DNA of 15,908 nucleotides, taken from contig JAURWF010000053.1 of assembly GCA_030655095.1 (NCBI GenBank), forward strand, positions 1 to 15,908, given 5' to 3'. Under the pieces are notes generated by a model that saw nothing but the letters and a program-made list of their open reading frames with translations, ran no database searches and had not been told where the DNA came from. Positions 7,101-13,763 of the stretch are shown one piece after another. The number at the start of each line of letters is the position of its first letter. Position 1 is the first letter of the stretch. The position numbers were made by a program, and so were the translations under genes. The stretch is from a bacterium (lineage in GTDB: Bacteria; Patescibacteriota; Patescibacteriia; Patescibacteriales; GWC2-42-12).

Positions 7101-7295
7101 TTTGTCATCTTGAACTCCGCGCATTTGGCGGAGTGAAAGATCTGTAATAGACGACTATTAAAACAACAAGTTTTAGCTTAATACCAACTATTATAGATCC
7201 TTCACCACGATTACGTGGTTCAGGATGACAAAAGTGGGAGATTACGTGGTTCAGGATGACAAAGAGGGAGATACGGATTCAGAATGACAAAAGAG
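7101..7295. repeat. Repeat complex A: inverted hairpin pair plus 31-bp tandem tail
   Basis: This occupies most of the 311-bp gap between two plus-strand genes. A minus-strand copy (7150-7101) and a plus-strand copy (7188-7234) share the start CTATTA(C/T)AGATC and the end GATGACAAA. Each folds as a two-step hairpin: the left copy with inner stem CTCCGC (7115-7120)/GCGGAG (7128-7133), the right with CCACG (7205-7209)/CGTGG (7214-7218) around ATTA. The 3' half of the right copy is then repeated from 7241 and 7271 (periods 31 and 30 bp), the last copy being degenerate. The remaining gap sequence shows no gene. Confidence 0.85.
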
Positions 7296-7346
7296 CTGTA
7301 AATAATTACGTTAAATGCTTTTTTGAATTTTCTAATTTTTTAATAT

Positions 7347-9920
7347 ATGGATTACGGTTTTTCTGAAGATGTACGACTTGAGTATAATTTTAGTTCAGCG
7401 ATAGATATTAATGGCTGGATAGTTTTTTTGTTTTGTTTAATTATTTTTGTTGTTGTTTTTTATTTTGTGAAGAAAATAATTTTATTGCGAATAGCTGATT
7501 CTCGTTTTTATGATCATATAGTTTATTTAATTAGATTGCCTAAAGAAAAGCCTGAAGATAAAGAAGGAAAAAATAGTAATCAGTTGCAACAAGTGAAAGA
7601 AGAAATCGCTAGAGGTGAGACATTGTTTAAAGCTATCGGTGGTTTACGTGCTCAACGTTGGCATAAAAATTTGGCGTGGCTGATCGGTAGAAATGATCAT
7701 TTTTCTTTTGAAATAGTTGCAAATCAGAAATTAATATCTTTTTATGTTGTGGCTCCGCGACATATGGGGCTTTATTTAGAGCAACAAATTCAAGCTTATT
7801 ATCCTGAAGCTGTTTTGGAAGAAGTAAGTGATTATAATATTTTTAGTTCAAACGGTTATACAGCTGCGGGTTGTGTTAAAACTAAAAAGAATTTTATTTT
7901 TCCTATTAAAACTTATGACAAAATGGAGGCTGATCCGCTTGATTCTCTGATTAACGCTATGTCAAAACTAGACAAAGAAGAAGGTATGGCCGTGCAGTAT
8001 GTTGTTAGAAGTGCTCAATCAAGTTGGCATCGTAAAGTTAATGAAATAGTTAGGAATGTTGGTAAAGGCAAGCGATTAGAAGAAACTTTGAGTACTAATT
8101 ATTTTTCTAAATTTTTAGAAATTTTATGGAATTTGTCAAAATTTTTTTTCTCATCACAGGCTAAAGATAAACCATTGGATAATCAATATCAGCAAACTGC
8201 AATGGAGCAGGAGACTTTGAAATTAATAGAAGAGAAAAATGCAAAAGCTGGTTTGGATGTAAATTTGCGGATTATTGTTTGTGCCAAAGATCAGGCGCGC
8301 GCGACTAGTTATTTGAATAATATGATAAGCGCCTATAGTCAGTATAATTATTATCAATACGGTAATGTTTTTTCTAATAAAAAAGCTTCTAGTCATTTCT
8401 CAACTGAGCAAACAGTTATTAAAGATTTTATTTATCGTCGTTTTAAATTATCAAATAGTTTTCTTTTAAATACCGAGGAGTTGACTAGTTTATTCCATTT
8501 TCCATTAAGCGGAACTGAGACACCAAATATTTTATGGTTGTTTGCTAAGTATGCGGCAGCGCCGACCAATATTCCAGACGAGGGGATTATTTTAGGAAAA
8601 AATATTTATCGCGGAGTTACTAATGATATTAAAATTAAGCGTGATGATCGTCGCAGACATAGTTATGTTATTGGTAAATCAGGTACTGGAAAATCAAAAT
8701 TTTTAGCCTCTATGGCTATTCAGGATATTATTAATGGCGAAGGAGTTTGTATAATTGATCCTCATGGAGATTTAATTAGTGATGTTATGGCTTATATCCC
8801 AAAGGAGCGTGCAGAAGATGTTATTTTATTTGCTCCAGCTGATACAGAACGGCCATTAGCCCTCAATTTATTAGAATTTGATCCTGATTATCCAGAACAA
8901 AAAACTTTTGTTATTAATGAGATGATTAAAATCTTTGACAAATTATATGATTTAAAGTCGACTGGGGGGCCTATTTTTGAGCAGTATATGCGTAATGCTA
9001 TGCTTTTGGTAATGGGCGATATAGAGTCAGGGTCAACTTTGATGGAGATTCCTAAGGTTTTGGCTGATGCTAAATTTCGCAGGATGAAATTAGAACGTTG
9101 TAAAGATGTCACTGTTGTAGATTTTTGGAACCAAGAAGCTGAAAAGGCTGGTGGTGATGCTGCTTTAGCAAATGTTGTGCCATATATTACTTCAAAGTTA
9201 ACTTCTTTTATTTCAAATGATACAATGCGACCGATTATTGCCCAACAAAAAAGTTCTTTTAATCTTCGCAATGTTATGGATAATAGAAAAATTCTTTTAG
9301 TTGATTTATCTAAGGGTTTAATTGGTGAAATGAATGCTTTTTTATTAGGGATGATTCTTGTTGGAAAAATTTTAATGGCTGCTTTAAGTCGGGCTGATAT
9401 GCCGCATGAAAAACGAAAAGATTTTTATTTATATATTGATGAATTTCAGAATTTTACAACCGATTCAATTTGTTCAATTTTGTCAGAAGCTAGAAAGTAT
9501 GGTTTAAATTTAATAATTGCTCATCAATATCTTGGGCAATTATCAAAAAATCAAGATACTTCAATTAAGGATGCTGTTTTTGGAAATGTAGGCACATGGA
9601 TTTTGTTTAAAGTAGGCACAGATGATGCTGAAATTATGTCAAAAGAATTTGCGCCAGTTTTTAATCAATATGATTTAATTAATATTGAAAAATACACAGC
9701 TTATGTGAAATTATTAATTGATAATACAGGATCACGACCATTTTCTATGTCAACAATTTGGCCAATGGAAAATTTTGTGAAAAATGATAATAATGCTAAG
9801 TTAATTAAGAATTTAAGTCGTTTAAAATTTGGTCAAGACAGAAATATTATTGAAGCAGAAATTTTAAACAGAATGAAACAAGTAAAAAAAGAAGAAAAAG
9901 AAGACGACGATGATTTTTAG
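7347..9920 (+). CDS. TraG/VirD4-like type IV secretion-type ATPase, membrane anchored
   Basis: 857 residues. One N-terminal membrane helix (about 24-41, WIVFLFCLIIFVVVFYFV), then a large region to about 430 with no motif I can name, then a P-loop ATPase domain. The Walker A motif GKSGTGKS is at 443-450; the Walker B strand FYLYIDEFQNF has D698 and E699; H726-Q727 in AHQYLGQL is the sensor-like motif of conjugative coupling proteins; GNVGTWILFKVGTDDAE follows. The tail is acidic (EEKEDDDDF). Relatives pump DNA or protein across membranes. Patescibacteria carry such a gene without a full conjugation set, so it may serve DNA movement or a pilus/secretion system; this is inference. Start ATG 7347 has no Shine-Dalgarno sequence. 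Repeat complexes lie on both sides. Confidence 0.88.
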   Translation: MDYGFSEDVRLEYNFSSAIDINGWIVFLFCLIIFVVVFYFVKKIILLRIADSRFYDHIVYLIRLPKEKPEDKEGKNSNQLQQVKEEIARGETLFKAIGGLRAQRWHKNLAWLIGRNDHFSFEIVANQKLISFYVVAPRHMGLYLEQQIQAYYPEAVLEEVSDYNIFSSNGYTAAGCVKTKKNFIFPIKTYDKMEADPLDSLINAMSKLDKEEGMAVQYVVRSAQSSWHRKVNEIVRNVGKGKRLEETLSTNYFSKFLEILWNLSKFFFSSQAKDKPLDNQYQQTAMEQETLKLIEEKNAKAGLDVNLRIIVCAKDQARATSYLNNMISAYSQYNYYQYGNVFSNKKASSHFSTEQTVIKDFIYRRFKLSNSFLLNTEELTSLFHFPLSGTETPNILWLFAKYAAAPTNIPDEGIILGKNIYRGVTNDIKIKRDDRRRHSYVIGKSGTGKSKFLASMAIQDIINGEGVCIIDPHGDLISDVMAYIPKERAEDVILFAPADTERPLALNLLEFDPDYPEQKTFVINEMIKIFDKLYDLKSTGGPIFEQYMRNAMLLVMGDIESGSTLMEIPKVLADAKFRRMKLERCKDVTVVDFWNQEAEKAGGDAALANVVPYITSKLTSFISNDTMRPIIAQQKSSFNLRNVMDNRKILLVDLSKGLIGEMNAFLLGMILVGKILMAALSRADMPHEKRKDFYLYIDEFQNFTTDSICSILSEARKYGLNLIIAHQYLGQLSKNQDTSIKDAVFGNVGTWILFKVGTDDAEIMSKEFAPVFNQYDLINIEKYTAYVKLLIDNTGSRPFSMSTIWPMENFVKNDNNAKLIKNLSRLKFGQDRNIIEAEILNRMKQVKKEEKEDDDDF

Positions 9921-9967
9921 CATTATTATTAGTATTATTTATAATTAATTACTCACAATCTCATTCC

Positions 9968-10276
9968 TTTTGTCATCTCGAACTCTGTAATCAGAGTGAG
10001 AGATCTGTAATAGCTTATTACTCAGCACTATCTAATTAAAATAAAAAAAAACAATATCAATTTTATGTTTATATTATTATCAATTATTTAAGAATAGTTT
10101 TTTATAGAAGAAAAAAAATACAGAATGTACACGAGAGATAAAAAGAAGAAGTAGGGTGAGTATTCAAGTATTATAGATCTCTCATCCTGATTACAGGATT
10201 CGAGATGACAAAAGTGGAGATATACAGGATTCGAGATGACAAAAGTGGAGATATACAGGATTCGAGATGACAAAAG
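9968..10276. repeat. Repeat complex B: inverted hairpin pair plus 31-bp tandem tail
   Basis: Same design as complex A. A minus-strand copy (10013-9968) has inner stem CTCTG (9983-9987)/CAGAG (9992-9996). A plus-strand copy (10169-10214) has inner stem ATCCTG (10184-10189)/CAGGAT (10194-10199) around ATTA and outer stem ATCTC (10177-10181)/GAGAT (10202-10206). The 3' half recurs exactly at 10193, 10224 and 10255 (31-bp period, third copy partial). The copies are separated by about 155 bp of A+T-rich sequence (10014-10168), in which I see nothing. The complex fills most of the 454-bp gap between the ATPase and the small membrane-protein genes. Confidence 0.88.
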
Positions 10277-10308
10277 ATGTGGGTTAGTGAGTAGTTATAT
10301 TTTTTATC

Positions 10309-10337
10309 TTGCTAAATTGGCGAGGATTGGGTAGGAT
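10309..10337 (+). promoter_or_regulatory. Possible promoter of the small membrane-protein pair
   Basis: TTGCTA (10309-10314), 17-bp spacer, TAGGAT (10332-10337); each box matches 4 of 6 consensus bases. The spacing and position 38 bp before the start codon are right, but the boxes are mediocre. Confidence 0.35.
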
Positions 10338-10359
10338 AGAGTTGTGAAAAATAAATAAT

Positions 10360-10369
10360 AGGAGGTGAT
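10360..10369 (+). promoter_or_regulatory. Perfect Shine-Dalgarno sequence
   Basis: AGGAGGTGAT sits 5 nt before ATG 10375, a full match to the 16S anti-Shine-Dalgarno. Nearly all other starts in the window lack any such site, so this one marks the gene as genuinely translated and unusual. Confidence 0.85.
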
Positions 10370-10374
10370 TTAAG

Positions 10375-10584
10375 ATGTTCGATTGGGGGGGGTGTTTTGT
10401 GTGGACGGTTGGTATTTTGGTGGTATTTTATTCAGCAATTTATACAGTTAAATTGCTAAATAGAATAATTAAAAAATGGAGAACAAGGAGGTTATCGAAA
10501 TGGGGATGTTTTTGTTTGGGTTTTTTATTACTTGGGGAGTTTTTGCCTTTTGGATTGTTTGCGGCATGGTCGCGTTTGCCATAA
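10375..10584 (+). CDS. Small single- or two-span membrane protein with a G8 tract
   Basis: 69 residues, family unknown. A hydrophobic helix spans about 8-27 (VWTVGILVVFYSAIYTVKLL) after a short MFDWGGC start, followed by a basic stretch KKWRTRR. The remainder is again hydrophobic but overlaps the next gene by 85 bp in another frame, so the C-terminal half may be only a by-product of that gene's hydrophobic coding. Eight consecutive G (10385-10392) cover codons 4-6; losing or gaining one G gives early stops after about 25-28 codons. Translation is supported by the perfect Shine-Dalgarno sequence. The sense strand is strikingly G-rich and C-poor compared with the neighbours, suggesting foreign origin. 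Confidence 0.6.
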   Translation: MFDWGGCFVWTVGILVVFYSAIYTVKLLNRIIKKWRTRRLSKWGCFCLGFLLLGEFLPFGLFAAWSRLP

Positions 10585-10733
10585 AAGATTATGTAGGATC
10601 TTTTGGGTTTTGTTTGTTAGCAGGACCGTTTGGGCTGGTATTAACGATTGTCAGCAAGACGATATCTTCTGTGAAGAGGCATATAATAATGGAGGAGAAA
10701 ATAGAGGATAATATCTTCTGTAAAGAAAATTAA
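10500..10733 (+). CDS. Small two-span membrane protein
   Basis: 77 residues from ATG 10500, chosen over the in-frame ATG at 10476 because AAGGAGGT at 10485-10492 is a strong Shine-Dalgarno sequence 7 nt before it. Two hydrophobic segments, about 3-25 (MFLFGFFITWGVFAFWIVCGM) and 33-53, the second holding GSFGFCLLAGPFGLVL. That Gly-rich GxxGFxLLxGPxGL pattern resembles many short uncharacterised bacterial membrane proteins. The tail is charged (KRHIIMEEKIEDN). It overlaps the preceding small gene and is followed by a long hairpin. No function can be assigned. Confidence 0.65.
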   Translation: MGMFLFGFFITWGVFAFWIVCGMVAFAIKDYVGSFGFCLLAGPFGLVLTIVSKTISSVKRHIIMEEKIEDNIFCKEN

Positions 10734-10744
10734 GATGGAGTGCC

Positions 10745-10798
10745 TGAACTGTTGGTTGTATTTAATCTTACTAAAAGATTAGTATAATCAACGGTTCA
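10745..10798 (+). other. 54-nt near-perfect hairpin between the small genes and dnaX
   Basis: TGAACTGTTGGTTGTA (10745-10760) pairs along its whole length with 10783-10798 when G-U pairs are allowed (three of them). After one bulged T (10761) the stem goes on with one G-U and then TAATCTT (10763-10769)/AAGATTA (10775-10781), closed by loop ACTAA. That is about 24 pairs with one bulge. A T-rich stretch follows, so it may terminate the upstream transcript. The right arm contains a TATAAT (10783-10788) that might serve dnaX, though no -35 lies at 17 bp. Confidence 0.7.
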
Positions 10799-10827
10799 AA
10801 TTATTAATTTTATATTTTTATATTTTT

Positions 10828-12480
10828 ATGTCAACTTTATATAGAAAATATCGTCCGCAAAATTTTTTGGAGGTTGTTGGGCAAAATCATATTAAATTAA
10901 TTTTAGAGCAGGAAATCAAAACTAATAAAATTGCTCATGCTTATTTATTTTGTGGACCGCGCGCCGTTGGGAAAACTACATTAGCTAGAGTTTTTGCTAA
11001 AGCGATTAATTGCGCTGATAGAAAAAGTGAGATAGCCGACCCGTGTAATAAATGTTCTAGTTGTGAAGAAATTACAGTCGGACGTGCTTTAGATGTTATA
11101 GAGATTGATGCTGCTAGTCATACTGGCGTTGATAATGTTAGAGAAAATATTATTGCTAGCGCTAGAGTCGTGCCTAGTAAAGCAAAGTATAAGGTTTTTA
11201 TTATTGATGAAGTTCATATGTTGTCTATTTCTGCCTTTAATGCTTTGCTTAAAATTATTGAAGAACCACCCGCTTTTGTTGTTTTTATTTTGTGCACCAC
11301 TGAAGTTCATAAAGTTCCTGCAACAATTATTTCCCGTTGTCAGAGATTTGATTTTGGAAGAATTAGCGTAAGTGATGTTGTAAAAAAATTAAATTATATT
11401 ATTAAAGCTGAAGAGTTAAAAATTGACAAAAGTATTCTTGAAGAAATCGCTCGTCATTCTGAAGGATATATGCGCGATGCTGAAAGTTTGTTGGGGCAAA
11501 TTGTGGCGATTAGTGGAAAAGAAATAACCAGAGAAGAAGCTAGTTTGGTTATTCCTAGAAGCGATTTAAATGAAGTAATAAATTTAATAAATTTTTTAGT
11601 AAAGAAAGACGCAGGTAGTGGAATTAGATTAATTAATAAATTAATTGATAATGGTATAGATTTAAAAAGTTTTTTAAATGATTTAATTGAAATTTTACGA
11701 AAATTAATGCTTGGGAAAATTAGTCCTGGATTAATGGAAAAATTGGCTATTGAATTGGGAGAGGCGATGGAATTAAAAATAAATAAATTAAGTCAAGAAA
11801 TGACATTAGATCTTATATTGATTTATATAGAGAAATTTATTAAAGTAAAAAATGAATTAAAGGGCGATTTTATTCAGCAATTGCCAGTTGAATTAGCTAT
11901 CGCTGAGCTATCTATTGCGTCAACAATTAGTGTAAATCCCGTGTTAAATCAAATAAATAGCGGAACAAGGATTATTCAACAAGATCAGCAAATAAAATTG
12001 TCAAGCAAACCAGTTGTTTTTGCTATAGATAATATTGCAGAAAAGGCTGATTCTAAGCCAATTATTTCGGTTAATTTGTCGTCAAACGTCAGTTGTGAGC
12101 AAATAGTTGATCGTTGGAATGAAGTTTTGACTAAAATAAAACAAAATAATCTTTCTTTGTCTTTTATCCTAAATGTTTGTCAGCCAAGAAGTTTTAATAA
12201 TAATAAACTTTGTTTAGCTTTTAAATATAAATTTCATCGTGATCGTGTAAGCGAGAATAATATTAGAGTATTGATAGAAGAAGTTTTGTGTCAGATTTTT
12301 GGTATGTCAATTATAGTTGAAGCAATTGTAGATGAAAATTTGGAAGTAATTGCTAATAAAGCAATTAGCGAAGAACCGCTTGATTCTAAAAAAGAACCAG
12401 AAATAATTTCGGGGTTAGGAGAGCAAGGTAGTATGATTGATAACCTATTAAAAACTTTTGGTGGAAAAGTGGTAAGTTAA
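10828..12480 (+). CDS. dnaX: DNA polymerase III subunit gamma/tau
   Basis: ATPase subunit of the clamp loader that opens the sliding clamp and, as tau, bridges polymerases at the replication fork. 550 residues. Motifs: LYRKYRPQNFLEVVGQ (4-19); Walker A GPRAVGKTT (43-51, with A where G is usual); four zinc-binding cysteines C62, C73, C76, C79; Walker B with D127-E128 in DEVHMLS; ALLKIIEEPP; and SRCQRF (169-174, arginine-finger region). Domain III follows to about 360, then a divergent C-terminal region. I see no slippery A6G heptamer in the right frame near the domain III end, so a frameshifted gamma form is not supported. Start ATG 10828 has no Shine-Dalgarno sequence. Confidence 0.95.
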   Translation: MSTLYRKYRPQNFLEVVGQNHIKLILEQEIKTNKIAHAYLFCGPRAVGKTTLARVFAKAINCADRKSEIADPCNKCSSCEEITVGRALDVIEIDAASHTGVDNVRENIIASARVVPSKAKYKVFIIDEVHMLSISAFNALLKIIEEPPAFVVFILCTTEVHKVPATIISRCQRFDFGRISVSDVVKKLNYIIKAEELKIDKSILEEIARHSEGYMRDAESLLGQIVAISGKEITREEASLVIPRSDLNEVINLINFLVKKDAGSGIRLINKLIDNGIDLKSFLNDLIEILRKLMLGKISPGLMEKLAIELGEAMELKINKLSQEMTLDLILIYIEKFIKVKNELKGDFIQQLPVELAIAELSIASTISVNPVLNQINSGTRIIQQDQQIKLSSKPVVFAIDNIAEKADSKPIISVNLSSNVSCEQIVDRWNEVLTKIKQNNLSLSFILNVCQPRSFNNNKLCLAFKYKFHRDRVSENNIRVLIEEVLCQIFGMSIIVEAIVDENLEVIANKAISEEPLDSKKEPEIISGLGEQGSMIDNLLKTFGGKVVS

Positions 12481-12508
12481 TTGTTAATTGTTAATTGATA
12501 ATTGATAT
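12481..12508. repeat. Four 7-bp tandem repeats (TTGTTAA-like) between dnaX and the tRNA
   Basis: TTGTTAA, TTGTTAA, TTGATAA and TTGATAT follow each other without gaps and exactly fill the 28 bp from the dnaX stop to the first tRNA base. Confidence 0.8.
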
Positions 12509-12579
12509 TGCGGGATCGTCCAATGGTAAGACATCGCCCTCTGGAGGCGAGTATCTTGGTTCGAATCCAAGTCCCGCAA
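12509..12579 (+). tRNA. tRNA-Gln (anticodon CUG)
   Basis: A 71-nt cloverleaf: acceptor TGCGGGA/TCCCGCA (7 perfect pairs, U1-A72 as usual for bacterial tRNA-Gln); D-stem GTC/GAC around CAATGGTAA; anticodon stem TCGCC/GGCGA with loop CTCTGGA, anticodon CTG at 12541-12543; variable GTAT; T-arm CTTGG, TTCGAAT, CCAAG; discriminator A at 12579. CCA is not encoded. It reads CAG codons. It lies between dnaX and pgk on the same strand and is probably co-transcribed with them; no promoter of its own is obvious. Confidence 0.95.
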
Positions 12580-12581
12580 CT

Positions 12582-13736
12582 ATGTTAATAAAATCTGTTA
12601 GGCAAGCAAAAAATTTAAATAATAAAACAGTCTTTTTAAGAGTGGATTTTAATGTTCCGATGGAGAATGATTTGATTAAAGAAGATTATAAAATTATTCA
12701 AGGTCTGCCGACAATTAGATTTTTATTACGGTATAGTTGTCGCTTAATTATTGCTACTCATTTAGCAAAAGCATCAACAAAACCTATCGCTCAGAGACTT
12801 GGTCAGCTATTGGATAAAAAAGTTGATTTTATTAATAATTGTTGTGGTGAATCAGTTGTTAAAGCAGCTAATAAATTAAAAACAGGCGAAATTTTATTTT
12901 TAGAAAATTTACGGATTAATGGGGGAGAAGAAAAAAATGATAAAAAATTTGCAAAGCAATTAGCTAGTTTAGCTGATTTATATGTTAATGATGCTTTTGC
13001 TGTTTGTCATCGCAACCATGCGTCTGTAAGCGCTATAAAAAAATATTTGCCAGCCTACGTTGGTTTGCTTTTGGAAAAGGAAATTATAAATTTAGATAAA
13101 ATAAAAGAACCAAAAAAACCATTAATATCAATTATTGGTGGTGTTAAAATGAAAACAAAGTCTGCTTTAATAAAAAAGTTGCTTAAGAAATCTTATCGTA
13201 TGCTAATTGGCGGAGCATTAGCTAATAATTTTATTGCTAGTCATGGCTTTGAGGTTGGTTGCTCAATTATTGATCAAGAAAGTATTAAAATAGTTGCTAA
13301 ATTAAAAGATAATGCTAAAATAATTTTACCAATAGACGCAGTCGTTAGTAATAAAAAAGATGGAGGCGATGTTGTTGTTAAAAGTATTAATCAAATTGGC
13401 AAGAAAGATATAATTTTAGACATAGGGCCAAAAACTATTAAGCTTTATGCCAGTTTTATTAAACAAGCTAATACAATTGTTTGGAATGGTCCAATGGGTT
13501 ATTTTGAAAATGAACATTTTAAGCATGGCACATTGGCAGTCGCAAGATTAGTAGCCAGCCGTTCTGATGGGAAAGCTTTTGGAGTAGTTGGCGGAGGAGA
13601 AACTGTTGAAGCTTTAAAAATAACAAAAATGGCTGATTATGTTGATTGGGTATCAACTGGAGGGGGTGCAATGTTGGCGTATCTTAGTGGAGAGAAAATG
13701 CCAGGGCTTGAAAAGTTAAAAGTTAAAAATAGCTAA
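12582..13736 (+). CDS. pgk: Phosphoglycerate kinase
   Basis: Glycolytic enzyme making ATP and 3-phosphoglycerate from 1,3-bisphosphoglycerate and ADP. 384 residues from ATG 12582; an upstream in-frame extension to 12495 is rejected because it would translate the tRNA gene. Motifs: RVDFNVPM (20-27), H60 in THLAKA, ENLRINGGEEKND, NDAFAVCHRNHAS (136-148, R144), GGVKMKTK, GGALANNF, WNGPMGYFE (from W301), GGGETV (from G337) and STGGGAMLAYLSGEKMPG. The usual SHLGRP reads THLAKA, so the GRP part, including an arginine at the 3-phosphoglycerate site, is lost and the following loop is shortened. Other substrate residues remain, so I still expect activity. The start is 2 nt from the tRNA end. Confidence 0.94.
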   Translation: MLIKSVRQAKNLNNKTVFLRVDFNVPMENDLIKEDYKIIQGLPTIRFLLRYSCRLIIATHLAKASTKPIAQRLGQLLDKKVDFINNCCGESVVKAANKLKTGEILFLENLRINGGEEKNDKKFAKQLASLADLYVNDAFAVCHRNHASVSAIKKYLPAYVGLLLEKEIINLDKIKEPKKPLISIIGGVKMKTKSALIKKLLKKSYRMLIGGALANNFIASHGFEVGCSIIDQESIKIVAKLKDNAKIILPIDAVVSNKKDGGDVVVKSINQIGKKDIILDIGPKTIKLYASFIKQANTIVWNGPMGYFENEHFKHGTLAVARLVASRSDGKAFGVVGGGETVEALKITKMADYVDWVSTGGGAMLAYLSGEKMPGLEKLKVKNS

Positions 13737-13763
13737 TTAATATCTTTTTAAATTTTGAAAAAT

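Noticed and set aside
8888..9271. 127-codon minus-strand frame
   Set aside because: Antisense to the conserved ATPase domain; no recognisable family.
10088..10273. 61-codon minus-strand frame
   Set aside because: It is a translation of the 31-bp tandem repeats and the A+T-rich spacer; the repeated residues follow from the repeat units.
10193..10276. CRISPR-like array
   Set aside because: The 31-bp units are contiguous with no unique spacers, and no cas genes are present.
7101..10276. Composite transposon carrying the ATPase gene between complexes A and B
   Set aside because: The complexes belong to a dispersed intergenic repeat family also seen at 4351-4477, the ends are not matching terminal repeats, and there is no transposase.
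10476..10499. Earlier ATG for the second small membrane protein
   Set aside because: It has no ribosome-binding site, while ATG 10500 has AAGGAGGT at the right distance.
11089..11371. Minus-strand and plus-strand frames inside dnaX
   Set aside because: Both overlap the Walker B region of dnaX and are shadows.
12383..12395. A6G slippery site for a dnaX frameshift
   Set aside because: The A-run is in the wrong frame for the A-AAA-AAG heptamer and lies too near the C-terminus to make a gamma form.
12495..12581. N-terminal extension of phosphoglycerate kinase
   Set aside because: The extra 29 codons are the tRNA-Gln gene; the enzyme starts normally at ATG 12582.
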